Positions 1 to 10,690 of a stretch of 64,000 nt of DNA are shown here, piece after piece; the stretch's first letter is position 1, and the number at the start of each line of letters is the position of its first letter. The notes under the pieces are model-generated. The model ran no database searches. It was not told where the DNA came from and worked only from the letters and a program-made list of their open reading frames with translations. Location of the stretch: positions 33,046,827-33,110,826 of the forward strand of contig NC_041019.1 of the NCBI RefSeq assembly GCF_004193775.1, given 5' to 3'. Made by a program: the position numbers and the translations under genes. Source of the DNA: Glycine soja. Its lineage: Eukaryota > Streptophyta > Magnoliopsida > Fabales > Fabaceae.

Positions 1-480
1 CTTTTTTGTTTTTGTTTTGTAGAGGAAAATGCAAGGATGAGCAAACATGAAAACAAATGGTATGCAATTTTGCAGATCAAAAAGTTTGTTGAACGCATAT
101 GCATGATGATGCCATGACTCATGCAAAATGTGAGGCTGGAATATGATAACGGACAAATGCAGGATATGTCCATTATGATGTTATGAAGAGATGCTTATGC
201 GATGCATGATATGAATGCATTTTACGGACACGAGAGCCCGGAAAATTATCTCTTCTTACTTGCGCTTTTGGGGGCGCAGTGCCCCATGTGTTCAATTAAG
301 AAGGTGATATGGACCTTCCGGCTTCCCGTGACAAAGGACGAGACCAACATACAATGCATGCTAGAGATAAAATGCGGGAGTGACTTGATTCGCACTGATT
401 TTTGGAGTAAAAACGTGGGATAAACTCATTTTATTCAAAAAGTTATAACTAGTCAAGATCTGAGCGACAATACAAACTTC
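1..480. other. Tat/Ogre-type spacer sequence, non-coding
   Basis: No convincing gene. A block at about 189-360 closely resembles 25870-26020 in the same orientation; both contain the words for 'tacggacac', 'gtgccccatgt' and 'cttcccgtgacaaa'. The second copy lies in the leader side of the minus-strand Tat element, so this stretch is probably Tat non-coding sequence. The 73-codon ORF over 202-423 is not supported as a gene: its counterpart at 25.9 kb is not open. Family assignment is inference from this internal match. Confidence 0.45.
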
Positions 481-831
481 CTAGCGGTTTCTAATCATAT
501 GGTCCATTAAGTCTATCATATGTTGACAATAGCTGAGAAGTCCGTGGATCTTCTTGGGGGCGGATAGTGTCCGCCATTGCTTTGGCCTTGGCTAGCAATC
601 GGGGAAGTTCTTGATTCCTGTTCAAAGTAAGAGCAAATCGGTCCGTCCACATTGTTGCCTCTTGGTGCCATGAATCAATTACCCTCTCCCTTGCTTCGCT
701 TTCTGCTGATATCTTGGCGTACTCATCCTCTAGCCTTTGCTCGTGAGTCGCCGCTAGATTAGCTTCTCTTTGCAACTCATGAATTCTCTCTCTGGGGGAA
801 GCGTGAAACTTCACACTACATTCTTAGTTTC
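481..831 (-). pseudogene. C-terminal fragment of Tat/Ogre ORF1-type protein
   Basis: The minus strand encodes a charged, coiled-coil-like segment (reads ...ELQREANLAATHEQRLEDEY...) followed, after a frame change near 540, by a C-terminal tail that reads LLSYCQHMIDLMDHMIRNR and ends at a TAG at 481-483. This pattern matches what I know of the extra ORF1 that Ogre/Tat elements carry upstream of gag, whose function is unknown. The upstream part is missing or lies beyond 831. It is minus-strand, whereas the Tat gag right of SIRE1 is plus-strand, so the two are not one simple collinear element. Seen: the ORF, frame break and stop. Inferred: the family. Confidence 0.5.
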
Positions 832-1393
832 ATGTGTTAGGCACCACGAGCCAACCATGTTGGGATCATAAACCCGTTTCACTTAAAAACAAAATAATTG
901 AACATGGTACCTAATGCATGGTTAACTAGGAAATGGTGTTTCTTCAGGCATCTCAATTTCATAATTACATTTTCCGTGCATAAGCTTAAAGTATGCCCGA
1001 GTCATTCATCCCTATGAGATGTTGTTGAAGTATTGGCGACCAGAATTGCCATTCCTTGGATTATAGGGTTGAACCAAGCTCATGTTTTTACAAAAAGGTT
1101 CATCAAGTCAAGTTGAAATATGGAAGTAACCGTCTTGCAAAATTGGGGCAAAAGATGAATCGAGTCACATCACTGCTTCGTCTACTGCCAAACATATTTA
1201 GGATTATTGATGTCCTTGTTACTTCCAGTTTCACCTTGACAAAGATGTCATGGACCATGTTGAAAATCTAAATTGATTCAACCCCATATCCTGCGTAAAA
1301 ATTCGCAATACTTCAACTGTACATCATTCGCATACATCCATGCTTTTCATTGGTTGCATTGCTCATTGCATTCTTTCCTTGATGTGCAAATTC
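832..1393. other. Unassigned flank left of SIRE1 insertion
   Basis: No gene supported. The stretch just before 1394 is the pre-insertion target; its last five bases AAAAC are repeated after the element at 10691-10695, where the sequence goes on as Tat gag. The right part is therefore probably Tat leader upstream of gag. The switch from minus-strand ORF1 (left) to plus-strand gag context (right) must lie somewhere in this interval. The 71-codon ORF at 1056-1271 shows no recognisable domain. Confidence 0.4.
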
Positions 1394-1398
1394 AAAAC

Positions 1399-2400
1399 TG
1401 TTAGTGCTTAGCTTTACTTAGTTTTAAAAGATTGGCTAAAATTTTGTTAAAACATAAGCACTTAGACAATGAAGGAAAGCTGGAGTTGCTGCACATGATG
1501 TCTAACATTATGTCAAGGAATCAGATTGGACTGCACAATGCACAAGGCAAGATAAAATGTCAAATGAAGAATTGAAGCTGCAGGATCCACGATGTCGGAT
1601 ACAATGTCCAGGACATTCTGCCCGAAAATACTGGACACATAAATCTGTTATATCTTTAACAGATTAATGTACAGTCAGCAACAGATTAGGAGCTCTATCT
1701 TTAGGAACGAATTAAAAGATAATTAAAGATTGAATTACAAACTTGAATAGTTTCGTTCAGGGATTAGAGATTGAAGATAAAAACTAAAAGATAAAACTTT
1801 ATCTTTTAGATCTTTAAGTGCAGATTTTTCAGGAGAATGATAGAGCTTATCCAGCGCAAGTTGTTGCAGCCCAGATACGTACACTGCTATATAAACATGA
1901 AGGCTGCACGGGTTTTTTAATCAAGTCAGAGATTGAAGAGTTATCTTGTGAGTTTTGTGACTTGAGTGTTTTGTGAGCCACCTTGATGCTACCCTAACAT
2001 CAAGTGTTGGACCTGAGTGCGTAGAGTTGATCTCTATTGTTCAGAGAGCAATCTCTGGTGTGTCTTTGATTTGTTTGTAAACACAGGTGAGTGATTGAGA
2101 GGGAGTGAGAGGGGTTCTCATATCTAAGAGTGGCTCTTAGGTAGAAGTTGCATGGGTAGTGGTTAGGTGAGAAGGTTGTATACAGTGGCTGTTAGATCTT
2201 CGAACTAATACTATTTTAGTGGATTTCCTCCCTGGCTTGGTAGCCCCCAGATGTAGGTGACGTTGCACCGAACTGGGTTAACAATTCTCTTGTGTTATTT
2301 ACTTGTTTAATCTGTTCATACTGTCATATACAATCTGCATGTTCTGAAGCGCGATGTCGTGACATCCTGTACGACATCTGTCCTCAGTATCAGAATTTCA
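1399..2400 (+). repeat. SIRE1-like 5' LTR
   Basis: Begins TGTTAGTGCTTAG and ends CAGAATTTCA directly before the primer binding site. Matches 9689-10690 over the full 1002 bp with two substitutions and no gap that I found. It holds a TATA-like box at 1888-1896 and ends with a GATGTC-GT-GACATC hyphenated palindrome at 2353-2366. Confidence 0.95.
1888..1896 (+). promoter_or_regulatory. TATA box of SIRE1 5' LTR
   Basis: CTATATAAA lies about 500 bp upstream of the LTR end and is followed by a leader with no long ORF, as expected for an LTR RNA polymerase II promoter. The identical box is in the 3' LTR at 10178-10186. The transcription start is not visible from sequence alone. Confidence 0.6.
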
Positions 2401-2402
2401 AT

Positions 2403-2414
2403 TGGTATCAGAGC
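2403..2414 (+). promoter_or_regulatory. Primer binding site, initiator Met tRNA type
   Basis: TGGTATCAGAGC starts three bases after the 5' LTR. It is the usual plant Copia primer binding site complementary to the 3' end of initiator methionine tRNA, where minus-strand DNA synthesis starts. Confidence 0.9.
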
Positions 2415-2458
2415 AGGCACTCTAAATCACTGAGTGAGATCTAGGGAGATAAATTCTG

Positions 2459-5400
2459 ATGAACATGGAGAAAGAAGGAGGACCAGTGAACAGACCACCA
2501 ATTCTGGATGGAACCAACTATGAATACTGGAAAGCAAGGATGGTGGCCTTCCTCAAATCACTGGATAGCAGAACCTGGAAAGCTGTCATCAAAGGCTGGG
2601 AACATCCTAAGATGCTGGACACAGAAGGAAAGCCCACTGATGAATTGAAGCCAGAAGAAGACTGGACAAAAGAAGAAGACGAATTGGCACTTGGAAACTC
2701 CAAAGCATTGAATGCCCTATTCAATGGAGTTGACAAGAATATCTTCAGATTGATCAACACATGCACAGTTGCCAAGGATGCATGGGAGATTCTGAAAACC
2801 ACTCATGAAGGAACCTCCAAAGTGAAGATGTCCAGATTGCAACTATTGGCTACAAAATTCGAAAATCTGAAGATGAAGGAGGAAGAATGCATTCATGACT
2901 TCCACATGAACATTCTTGAAATTGCCAATGCTTGCACTGCCTTGGGAGAAAGGATGACAGATGAAAAGCTGGTGAGAAAGATCCTCAGATCTTTGCCTAA
3001 GAGATTTGACATGAAAGTCACTGCAATAGAGGAGGCCCAAGACATTTGCAACATGAGAGTAGATGAACTCATTGGTTCCCTTCAAACCTTTGAGCTAGGA
3101 CTCTCGGATAGGACTGAAAAGAAGAGCAAGAACCTGGCGTTCGTGTCCAATGATGAAGGAGAAGAAGATGAGTATGACCTGGATACTGATGAAGGTCTGA
3201 CTAACGCAGTTGTGCTCCTTGGAAAACAGTTCAACAAAGTGCTGAAAAGAATGGACAGGAGGCAGAAACCACATGTCCGGAACATCCCTTTCGACATCAG
3301 GAAAGGTAGTGAATACCAGAAGAAGTCAGATGAAAAGCCCAGTCACAGCAAAGGAATTCAATGCCATGGGTGTGAAGGCTATGGACACATCAAAGCTGAA
3401 TGTCCCACCCATCTCAAGAAGCAGAGGAAAGGACTTTCTGTATGTTGGTCTGATGATACAGAGAGTGAACAAGAAAGTGATTCTGACAGAGATGTGAATG
3501 CACTCACTGGGAGATTTGAATCTGATGAAGATTCAAGTGATATTGATATTGAAATCACTTTTGATGAGCTTGCTATATCCTATAGAGAACTATGCATCAA
3601 AAGTGAGAAGATTCTTCAGCAAGAAGCTCAACTGAAGAAGATCATTGCAAATCTGGAGGCTGAGAAGGAGGCACATGAAGAGGAGATCTCTGAGCTTAAA
3701 GGAGAAATTGGTTTTCTGAACTCTAAACTGGAAAACATGACAAAATCAATAAAGATGCTGAATAAAGGCTCAGATATGCTTGATGAGGTGCTACAGCTTG
3801 GGAAGAATGTTGGAAACCAGAGAGGACTTGGATTTAATCATAAATCTGCTGGCAGAACAACCATGACAGAATTTGTTCCTGCCAAAAACAGCACTGGAGC
3901 CACGATGTCACAACATCGGTCTCGACATCATGGAACGCAGCAGAAAAAGAGCAAAAGAAAGAAGTGGAGGTGTCACTACTGTGGCAAGTATGGTCACATA
4001 AAGCCCTTTTGCTATCACCTACATGGCCATCCACATCATGGAACTCAAAGTAGCAGCAGCGGAAGGAAGATGATGTGGGTTCCAAAACACAAGATTGTTA
4101 GTCTTGTTGTTCATACTTCACTTAGAGCATTAGCTAAGGAAGATTGGTACCTAGATAGCGGCTGTTCCAGACACATGACAGGAGTTAAAGAATTCCTGGT
4201 GAACATTGAACCTTGCTCCACGAGCTATGTGACATTTGGAGATGGCTCTAAAGGAAAGATCACTGGAATGGGAAAGCTAGTCCATGATGGACTTCCTAGT
4301 CTGAACAAAGTACTGCTGGTGAAGGGACTGACTGCAAACTTGATCAGCATCAGTCGGTTGTGTGATGAAGGATTCAATGTAAACTTCACAAAGTCAGAAT
4401 GCTTGGTGACAAATGAGAAGAGTGAAGTTCTAATGAAGGGCAGCAGATCAAAGGACAACTGTTACCTATGGACACCTCAAGAAACCAGTTACTCCTCCAC
4501 ATGTCTATCCTCCAAAGAAGATGAAGTCAAAATATGGCATCAAAGATTTGGACATCTGCACTTAAGAGGCATGAAGAAAATCATTGACAAAGGTGCTGTT
4601 AGAGGCATTCCCAATCTGAAAATAGAAGAAGGCAGAATCTGTGGTGAATGTCAGATTGGAAAGCAAGTCAAGATGTCCCACCAGAAGCTTCAACATCAGA
4701 CCACTTCCAGGGTGCTGGAACTACTTCACATGGACTTGATGGGGCCTATGCAAGTTGAAAGCCTTGGAGGAAAGAGGTATGCCTATGTTGTTGTGGATGA
4801 TTTCTCCAGATTTACCTGGGTCAACTTTATCAGAGAGAAATCAGACACCTTTGAAGTATTCAAAGAGTTGAGTCTAAGACTTCAAAGAGAAAAAGACTGT
4901 GTCATCAAGAGAATTAGGAGTGACCATGGCAGAGAGTTTGAAAACAGCAAGTTTACTGAATTCTGCACATCTGAAGGCATCACTCATGAGTTCTCTGCAG
5001 CCATCACACCACAACAAAATGGCATAGTTGAAAGGAAAAACAGGACTTTGCAAGAAGCTGCTAGGGTCATGCTTCATGCCAAAGAACTTCCCTATAATCT
5101 CTGGGCTGAAGCCATGAACACAGCATGCTATATCCACAACAGAGTCACACTTAGAAGAGGGACTCCAACCACACTGTATGAAATCTGGAAAGGGAGGAAG
5201 CCAACTGTCAAGCATTTCCACATCTTTGGAAGTCCATGTTACATTTTGGCAGATAGAGAGCAAAGGAGAAAGATGGATCCCAAGAGTGATGCAGGAATAT
5301 TCTTGGGATACTCTACAAACAGCAGAGCATATAGAGTATTCAATTCCAGAACCAGAACTGTGATGGAATCCATCAATGTGGTTGTTGATGATCTAACTCC

Positions 5401-7198
5401 AGCAAGAAAGAAGGATGTCGAAGACGATGTCAGAACATCGGGAGACAATGTAGCAGATACAACTAAAAGTGCAGAAAATGCAGAAAATGCAGAAAACTCT
5501 GATTCTGCTACAGATGAACCAAACATCAATCAACCTGACAAGAGTCCCTCCATTAGAATCCAGAAGATGCACCCCAAGGAGCTGATTATAGGAGATCCAA
5601 ACAGAGGAGTCACTACAAGATCAAGGGAGATTGAGATTGTCTCCAATTCATGCTTTGTCTCCAAAACTGAGCCAAAGAATGTGAAAGAGGCACTGACTGA
5701 TGAGTTCTGGATCAATGCTATGCAAGAAGAATTGGAGCAATTCAAAAGGAATGAAGTTTGGGAGCTAGTTCCTAGACCCGAGGGAACTAATGTGATTGGC
5801 ACCAAGTGGATCTTCAAGAACAAAACCAATGAAGAAGGTGTTATAACCAGAAACAAGGCCAGACTTGTTGCTCAAGGCTACACTCAGATTGAAGGTGTAG
5901 ACTTTGATGAAACTTTCGCCCCTGTTGCTAGACTTGAGTCCATCAGATTGTTACTTGGTGTAGCTTGCATCCTCAAATTCAAGCTGTACCAGATGGATGT
6001 GAAGAGCGCGTTTCTGAATGGATACCTGAATGAAGAAGTCTATGTGGAGCAGCCAAAGGGATTTGTGGATCCAACTCATCCAGATCATGTATACAGGCTC
6101 AAGAAGGCTCTCTATGGATTGAAGCAAGCTCCAAGAGCTTGGTATGAAAGGCTAACAGAGTTCCTTACTCAGCAAGGGTATAGGAAGGGAGGAATTGACA
6201 AGACTCTCTTTGTCAAACAAGATGCTGAAAACTTGATGATAGCACAGATATATGTTGATGACATTGTGTTTGGAGGGATGTCGAATGAGATGCTTCGACA
6301 TTTTGTCCAACAGATGCAATCTGAATTTGAGATGAGTCTTGTTGGAGAGCTGACTTATTTTTTGGGACTCCAAGTGAAGCAGATGGAAGACTCCATATTC
6401 CTCTCACAAAGCAAGTATGCAAAGAACATTGTCAAGAAGTTTGGGATGGAAAATGCCAGCCATAAAAGAACACCTGCACCTACTCACTTGAAGCTGTCAA
6501 AGGATGAAGCTGGCACCAGTGTTGATCAAAGTCTGTACAGAAGCATGATTGGGAGCTTACTATATTTAACAGCAAGCAGACCTGACATCACCTTTGCAGT
6601 AGGTGTTTGTGCAAGATATCAAGCCAATCCTAAGATAAGTCACTTGAATATAAAGAGAATTCTGAAATATGTAAATGGCACCAGTGACTATGGGATTATG
6701 TACTGTCATTGTTCAGATTCAATGCTGGTTGGATATTGTGATGCTGATTGGGCTGGAAGTGCAGATGACAGAAAAAGCACTTCTGGTGGATGTTTCTATT
6801 TGGGAAACAATCTTATTTCATGGTTCAGCAAGAAGCAGAACTGTGTGTCCCTATCTACTGCAGAAGCAGAGTATATTGCAGCAGGAAGCAGCTGTTCACA
6901 ACTAGTTTGGATGAAGCAGATGCTGAAGGAGTACAATGTCGAACAAGATGTCATGACATTGTACTGTGACAACATGAGTGCTATTAATATTTCTAAAAAT
7001 CCTGTTCAACACAGCAGAACCAAGCACATTGACATTAGACATCACTATATTAGAGATCTTGTTGATGATAAAGTCATCACACTGGAGCATGTTGCCACTG
7101 AGGAACAAGTAGCAGATATTTTCACAAAGGCATTGGATGCAAATCAGTTTGAAAAACTGAGGGGCAAGCTGGGCATTTGTCTGCTAGAGGAGTTATAG
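2459..7198 (+). CDS. gag-pol: SIRE1-like Gag-Pol polyprotein, intact
   Basis: An uninterrupted 1579-residue frame starting at the first ATG after the primer binding site. Order: Gag (about residues 1-500) with an UBN2-like region and two zinc knuckles ([14 protein letters not shown] near 301 and [14 protein letters not shown] near 504); aspartic protease with DSG at about 566-568; integrase with an HHCC region (WHQRFGH near 693, CGEC later) and D759, D822, E858, giving 35 residues between the last two; Copia-type RT with YVDD at about 1265-1268; RNase H with DADW near 1428 and the TAEAEY motif near 1470. Integrase precedes RT, which is Copia order. All catalytic residues I looked for are present. 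It ends in TAG followed by CAGTTA, so it can continue into the envelope-like frame. Acts in cytoplasmic particles and, as integrase, in the nucleus (family knowledge). Confidence 0.95.
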   Translation: MNMEKEGGPVNRPPILDGTNYEYWKARMVAFLKSLDSRTWKAVIKGWEHPKMLDTEGKPTDELKPEEDWTKEEDELALGNSKALNALFNGVDKNIFRLINTCTVAKDAWEILKTTHEGTSKVKMSRLQLLATKFENLKMKEEECIHDFHMNILEIANACTALGERMTDEKLVRKILRSLPKRFDMKVTAIEEAQDICNMRVDELIGSLQTFELGLSDRTEKKSKNLAFVSNDEGEEDEYDLDTDEGLTNAVVLLGKQFNKVLKRMDRRQKPHVRNIPFDIRKGSEYQKKSDEKPSHSKGIQCHGCEGYGHIKAECPTHLKKQRKGLSVCWSDDTESEQESDSDRDVNALTGRFESDEDSSDIDIEITFDELAISYRELCIKSEKILQQEAQLKKIIANLEAEKEAHEEEISELKGEIGFLNSKLENMTKSIKMLNKGSDMLDEVLQLGKNVGNQRGLGFNHKSAGRTTMTEFVPAKNSTGATMSQHRSRHHGTQQKKSKRKKWRCHYCGKYGHIKPFCYHLHGHPHHGTQSSSSGRKMMWVPKHKIVSLVVHTSLRALAKEDWYLDSGCSRHMTGVKEFLVNIEPCSTSYVTFGDGSKGKITGMGKLVHDGLPSLNKVLLVKGLTANLISISRLCDEGFNVNFTKSECLVTNEKSEVLMKGSRSKDNCYLWTPQETSYSSTCLSSKEDEVKIWHQRFGHLHLRGMKKIIDKGAVRGIPNLKIEEGRICGECQIGKQVKMSHQKLQHQTTSRVLELLHMDLMGPMQVESLGGKRYAYVVVDDFSRFTWVNFIREKSDTFEVFKELSLRLQREKDCVIKRIRSDHGREFENSKFTEFCTSEGITHEFSAAITPQQNGIVERKNRTLQEAARVMLHAKELPYNLWAEAMNTACYIHNRVTLRRGTPTTLYEIWKGRKPTVKHFHIFGSPCYILADREQRRKMDPKSDAGIFLGYSTNSRAYRVFNSRTRTVMESINVVVDDLTPARKKDVEDDVRTSGDNVADTTKSAENAENAENSDSATDEPNINQPDKSPSIRIQKMHPKELIIGDPNRGVTTRSREIEIVSNSCFVSKTEPKNVKEALTDEFWINAMQEELEQFKRNEVWELVPRPEGTNVIGTKWIFKNKTNEEGVITRNKARLVAQGYTQIEGVDFDETFAPVARLESIRLLLGVACILKFKLYQMDVKSAFLNGYLNEEVYVEQPKGFVDPTHPDHVYRLKKALYGLKQAPRAWYERLTEFLTQQGYRKGGIDKTLFVKQDAENLMIAQIYVDDIVFGGMSNEMLRHFVQQMQSEFEMSLVGELTYFLGLQVKQMEDSIFLSQSKYAKNIVKKFGMENASHKRTPAPTHLKLSKDEAGTSVDQSLYRSMIGSLLYLTASRPDITFAVGVCARYQANPKISHLNIKRILKYVNGTSDYGIMYCHCSDSMLVGYCDADWAGSADDRKSTSGGCFYLGNNLISWFSKKQNCVSLSTAEAEYIAAGSSCSQLVWMKQMLKEYNVEQDVMTLYCDNMSAINISKNPVQHSRTKHIDIRHHYIRDLVDDKVITLEHVATEEQVADIFTKALDANQFEKLRGKLGICLLEEL

Positions 7199-7204
7199 CA
7201 GTTA
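7190..7204 (+). promoter_or_regulatory. Leaky UAG stop codon (readthrough context)
   Basis: The Gag-Pol frame ends with TAG at 7196-7198 followed directly by CAG TTA. UAG-CAR-YYA is the tobamovirus-type readthrough context, and SIRE1 was reported to use stop suppression to express its envelope-like protein (established for the family). Seen here: no further in-frame stop occurs between 7199 and 9163, so suppression would give a Gag-Pol-Env-like fusion. Suppression itself cannot be shown from sequence. Confidence 0.8.
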
Positions 7205-9166
7205 CTTCTATCTGAACGTGCTCAAACTTCTCACTCAACATTAATAGCACGTTCACTACTGGGCCAAAACAAATTCAACCTCCGTTTCACACGTTCTCCT
7301 ACATTCCTCATTCAAACTTACATTTTCGTGGCAATCTCGTTTTCATCAGCATTCCCCAACACTTCTCAGATATTCACGAAACCACTCCCAAAGCTCTGCT
7401 TCTCCATGGCTACCTCACCAAAAGAAACCTCATCCCCTGTTTCACCCTCTGTACCATCATCTCCATCATCCTCCAAAACTCCATCAAACCAGGAACAACC
7501 TGCACTCAATATCCAATCCATACAAATGATTCCTGGTCCAGGCCCTGTTCCTGAGAAACTGGTCCCTAAAAGACAACAGGGAGTGAAGATTTCTGAAAAC
7601 CCTAGCTTTGCAACAAGCCCTAGGGAAGAAGACACTGAGATGGATAAGAAGATCCGCAGTTTTGTGAATAGCATTTTGAAAAATGCTTCTGTCCCTGATG
7701 CTGATAAAGATGTCCCAACATCTTCCACCCCAAATGCTGAAGTCCTCTTTTCATCCAGTGAAGAGAAATCAACAGAGGAAGAGGATCAAGCCACAGAGGA
7801 GACCCCTGCACCAAGGGCACCAGAACCTGCTCCAGGTGACTTCATTGACCTAGAAGAAGTAGAATCTGATGAGGAACCCATTGCCAAAAAGTTGGCACCT
7901 GGCATTGCAGAAAGATTACAAAGCAGAAAGGGAAAAACCCCCATTACTAGGTCTGGACGAATCAAAACTACTGCACAGAAGAAGAGCACACCAATCACTC
8001 CTACCACATCCAGATGGAGCAAAGTTGCAATCCCTTCCAAGAAGAGGAAAGAAATTTCCTCATCTGACTCTGATGATGATGTCGAACTAGATGTTCCCGA
8101 CATCAAGAGAGCCAAGAAATCAGGGAAAAAGGTGCCTGGAAATGTCCCTGATGCCCCATTGGACAACATTTCATTCCACTCCATTGGCAATGTTGAAAGG
8201 TGGAAATTTGTATATCAACGCAGACTTGCTTTAGAAAGAGAACTGGGAAGAGATGCCTTGGATTGCAAGGAGATCATGGACCTCATCAAGGCTGCTGGAC
8301 TGCTGAAAACTGTCACCAAGTTGGGAGATTGTTATGAAAGTCTAGTCAGGGAATTCATTGTCAACATTCCCTCTGACATAACAAACAGAAAGAGTGATGA
8401 GTATCAGAAAGTGTTTGTCAGAGGAAAATGTATTAGATTCTCCCCTGCTGTAATCAACAAGTACCTGGGCAGACCAACTGAAGGAGTGGTGGATATTGCT
8501 GTTTCTGAGCATCAAATTGCCAAGGAAATCACTGCCAAGCAAGTCCAGCATTGGCCAAAGAAAGGGAAGCTTTCTGCAGGGAAGCTAAGTGTGAAGTATG
8601 CAATCCTGCATAGGATTGGCACTGCCAACTGGGTACCCACCAATCATACTTCCACTGTTGCCACAGGTTTGGGTAAATTTCTGTATGCTGTTGGAACCAA
8701 GTCCAAATTTAATTTTGGAAACTATATTTTTGATCAAACTATTAAGCATTCAGAATCTTTTGCTGTCAAATTACCCATTGCCTTCCCAACTGTATTGTGT
8801 GGCATTATGTTGAGTCAACATCCCAATATTTTAAACAACATTGACTCTGTGAAGAAGAGAGAATCTCCTCTATCCCTGCATTACAAACTGTTTGAGGGGA
8901 CACATGTCCCAGACATTGTCTCGACATCAGGGAAAGCTGATGCTTCAGGTGTTGTGTCCAAGGATGATTTGATTGCTGAACTCAAGGACACATGCAAGGT
9001 GCTGGAGGCAACCATCAAAGCCAACACAGAGAAGAAAATGGAGCTGGAACGCCTGATCAAAAGACTCTCAGACAATGGCGTTGATGATGGAGAAGCAGCT
9101 GAGGAAGAAGAAGATGCAGCAGAGGATACAGAATCAGATGATGATGATTCTGATGCCACCCCATGA
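7199..9166 (+). CDS. SIRE1 envelope-like ORF, expressed by readthrough
   Basis: Open in the same frame as Gag-Pol for 655 codons after the TAG. The first internal ATG is at 7406 (a GTG at 7328 is also in frame), so separate initiation is possible but readthrough is the documented route for the family. Visible parts: a Pro/Ser-rich N-terminal third; basic patches (for example SKKRKE near 8038-8055); a middle globular part (about 8170-8860) with VFVRGKCIRFSPAVINKYLG, which resembles the 'putative plant transposon protein' domain; a heptad-rich segment (LIAELKDTCKVLEATIKA) near 8970-9060; and a very acidic C-terminus ending DDDDSDATP. I see no clear signal peptide or transmembrane helix, so 'envelope' reflects position and family naming only. 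Role unknown. Confidence 0.85.
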   Translation, partial: QLLLSERAQTSHSTLIARSLLGQNKFNLRFTRSPTFLIQTYIFVAISFSSAFPNTSQIFTKPLPKLCFSMATSPKETSSPVSPSVPSSPSSSKTPSNQEQPALNIQSIQMIPGPGPVPEKLVPKRQQGVKISENPSFATSPREEDTEMDKKIRSFVNSILKNASVPDADKDVPTSSTPNAEVLFSSSEEKSTEEEDQATEETPAPRAPEPAPGDFIDLEEVESDEEPIAKKLAPGIAERLQSRKGKTPITRSGRIKTTAQKKSTPITPTTSRWSKVAIPSKKRKEISSSDSDDDVELDVPDIKRAKKSGKKVPGNVPDAPLDNISFHSIGNVERWKFVYQRRLALERELGRDALDCKEIMDLIKAAGLLKTVTKLGDCYESLVREFIVNIPSDITNRKSDEYQKVFVRGKCIRFSPAVINKYLGRPTEGVVDIAVSEHQIAKEITAKQVQHWPKKGKLSAGKLSVKYAILHRIGTANWVPTNHTSTVATGLGKFLYAVGTKSKFNFGNYIFDQTIKHSESFAVKLPIAFPTVLCGIMLSQHPNILNNIDSVKKRESPLSLHYKLFEGTHVPDIVSTSGKADASGVVSKDDLIAELKDTCKVLEATIKANTEKKMELERLIKRLSDNGVDDGEAAEEEEDAAEDTESDDDDSDATP

Positions 9167-9676
9167 CCATCAGACCTTTATTTTTGCTTTTTACTCTTAC
9201 TAGCTATTGGGGCAGGTCCCTTTGAACAATTGATTGTTATTGGTCTGTAATATGTGCACATTAATTTCATGCATTCTACTTTTGCCAAATTCTGTCTAAA
9301 AAGGGGGAGTAGTAGGATATTATATTATGCATGATTTATGTTTTTGAGGGGGAGTAGTATTTATACTGCTGCTGCTGATGATGATTAATGTAAGCTACTA
9401 AAACTAGTAGCTGATAGAAGATGCTGCAGTGAACTGATGCCTAGCAGAATATTCACTTCACAGCAGTAAGAGCATGGAGACAGGGGGAGCAGAAAGCTGA
9501 TGTCACGTGAGATGTCTTGACAAGACTTGTAGATTTGCAACTTGCAGAATTTTGCTGTCACCACTACAGATACTACTGTGCTTGATTACTCTGATAATGA
9601 AAGTTGCTGATCCCACTTGCATGACTGCTCGTACCTGCTCAGGAAGTGTCTAAGTATGTTTTAGACAAAATTTGCC
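9167..9676 (+). other. SIRE1 3' untranslated region with extra purine tracts
   Basis: No ORF. Besides the polypurine tract next to the LTR there are further G-rich purine runs: AAAAAGGGGGAG at 9298-9309, GAGGGGGAG at 9346-9354 and AGGGGGAG at 9482-9489. GATGTC words occur at 9499-9504 and 9511-9516. Confidence 0.75.
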
Positions 9677-9687
9677 AAAGGGGGAGA
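9677..9687 (+). promoter_or_regulatory. Polypurine tract of SIRE1-like element
   Basis: AAAGGGGGAGA lies one base before the 3' LTR start. It is the expected primer site for plus-strand DNA synthesis. Confidence 0.9.
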
Positions 9688-9688
9688 T

Positions 9689-10690
9689 TGTTAGTGCTTA
9701 GCTTTACTTAGTTTTAAAAGATTGGCTAAAATTTTGTTAAAACATAAGCACTTAGACAATGAAGGAAAGCTGGAGTTGCTGCACATGATGTCTAACATTA
9801 TGTCAAGGAATCAGATTGGACTGCACAATGCACAAGGCAAGATAAAATGTCAAATGAAGAATTGAAGCTGCAGGATCCACGATGTCGGATACAATGTCCA
9901 GGACATTCTGCCCGAAAATACTGGACACATAAATCTGTTATATCTTTAACAGATTAATGTACAGTCAGCAACAGATTAGGAGCTCTATCTTTAGGAACGA
10001 ATTAAAAGATAATTAAAGATTGAATTACAAACTTGAATAGTTTCGTTCAGGGATTAGAGATTGAAGATAAAAACTAAAAGATAAAACTTTATCTTTTAGA
10101 TCTTTAAGTGCAGATTTTTCAGGAGAATGATAGAGCTTATCCAGCGCAAGTTGTTGCAGCCCAGATACGTACACTGCTATATAAACATGAAGGCTGCACG
10201 GGTTTTTTAATCAAGTCAGAGATTGAAGAGTTATCTTGTGAGTTTTGTGACTTGAGTGTTTTGTGAGCCACCTTGATGCTACCCTAACATCAAGTGTTGG
10301 ACCTGAGTGTGTAGAGTTGATCTCTATTGTTCAGAGAGCAATCTCTGGTGTGTCTTTGATTTGTTTGTAAACACAGGTGAGTGATTGAGAGGGAGTGAGA
10401 GGGGTTCTCATATCTAAGAGTGGCTCTTAGGTAGAAGTTGCATGGGTAGTGGTTAGGTGAGAAGGTTGTATACAGTGGCTGTTAGATCTTCGAACTAATA
10501 CTATTTTAGTGGATTTCCTCCCTGGCTTGGTAGCCCCCAGATGTAGGTGACGTTGCACCGAACTGGGTTAACAATTCTCTTGTGTTATTTACTTGTTTAA
10601 TCTGTTCATACTGTCATATACAATCTGCATGTTCTGAAGCGCGATGTCGTGACATCCTGTACGACATCTGTCCTCGGTATCAGAATTTCA
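9689..10690 (+). repeat. SIRE1-like 3' LTR
   Basis: Same 1002-bp length as the 5' LTR, with two substitutions (10310 and 10676). Followed directly by the target duplication AAAAC. Confidence 0.95.

Larger units (their letters stand above)
1399..10690 (+). mobile_element. SIRE1-like: Complete SIRE1-like Copia (Sirevirus) retrotransposon
   Basis: All parts are present: 1002-bp LTRs (1399-2400, 9689-10690) with TG...CA ends, a tRNA-iMet-type primer binding site, one open gag-pol frame, an in-frame leaky stop, an envelope-like ORF, a polypurine tract and a perfect 5-bp target duplication AAAAC (1394-1398 and 10691-10695). The LTRs differ at two sites by my alignment (2020 C versus 10310 T; 2386 A versus 10676 G). 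With an assumed 1.3e-8 substitutions per site per year this is under 0.1 My. Gag-pol layout, envelope-like ORF and the UAG-CAG-UUA junction match the soybean SIRE1 family as I know it. It sits inside a decayed Tat gag. Confidence 0.93.

Noticed and set aside
5530..5856. Minus-strand ORFs opposite SIRE1 gag-pol and envelope-like ORF
   Set aside because: Shadows of the plus-strand coding frame; no start context or domain.
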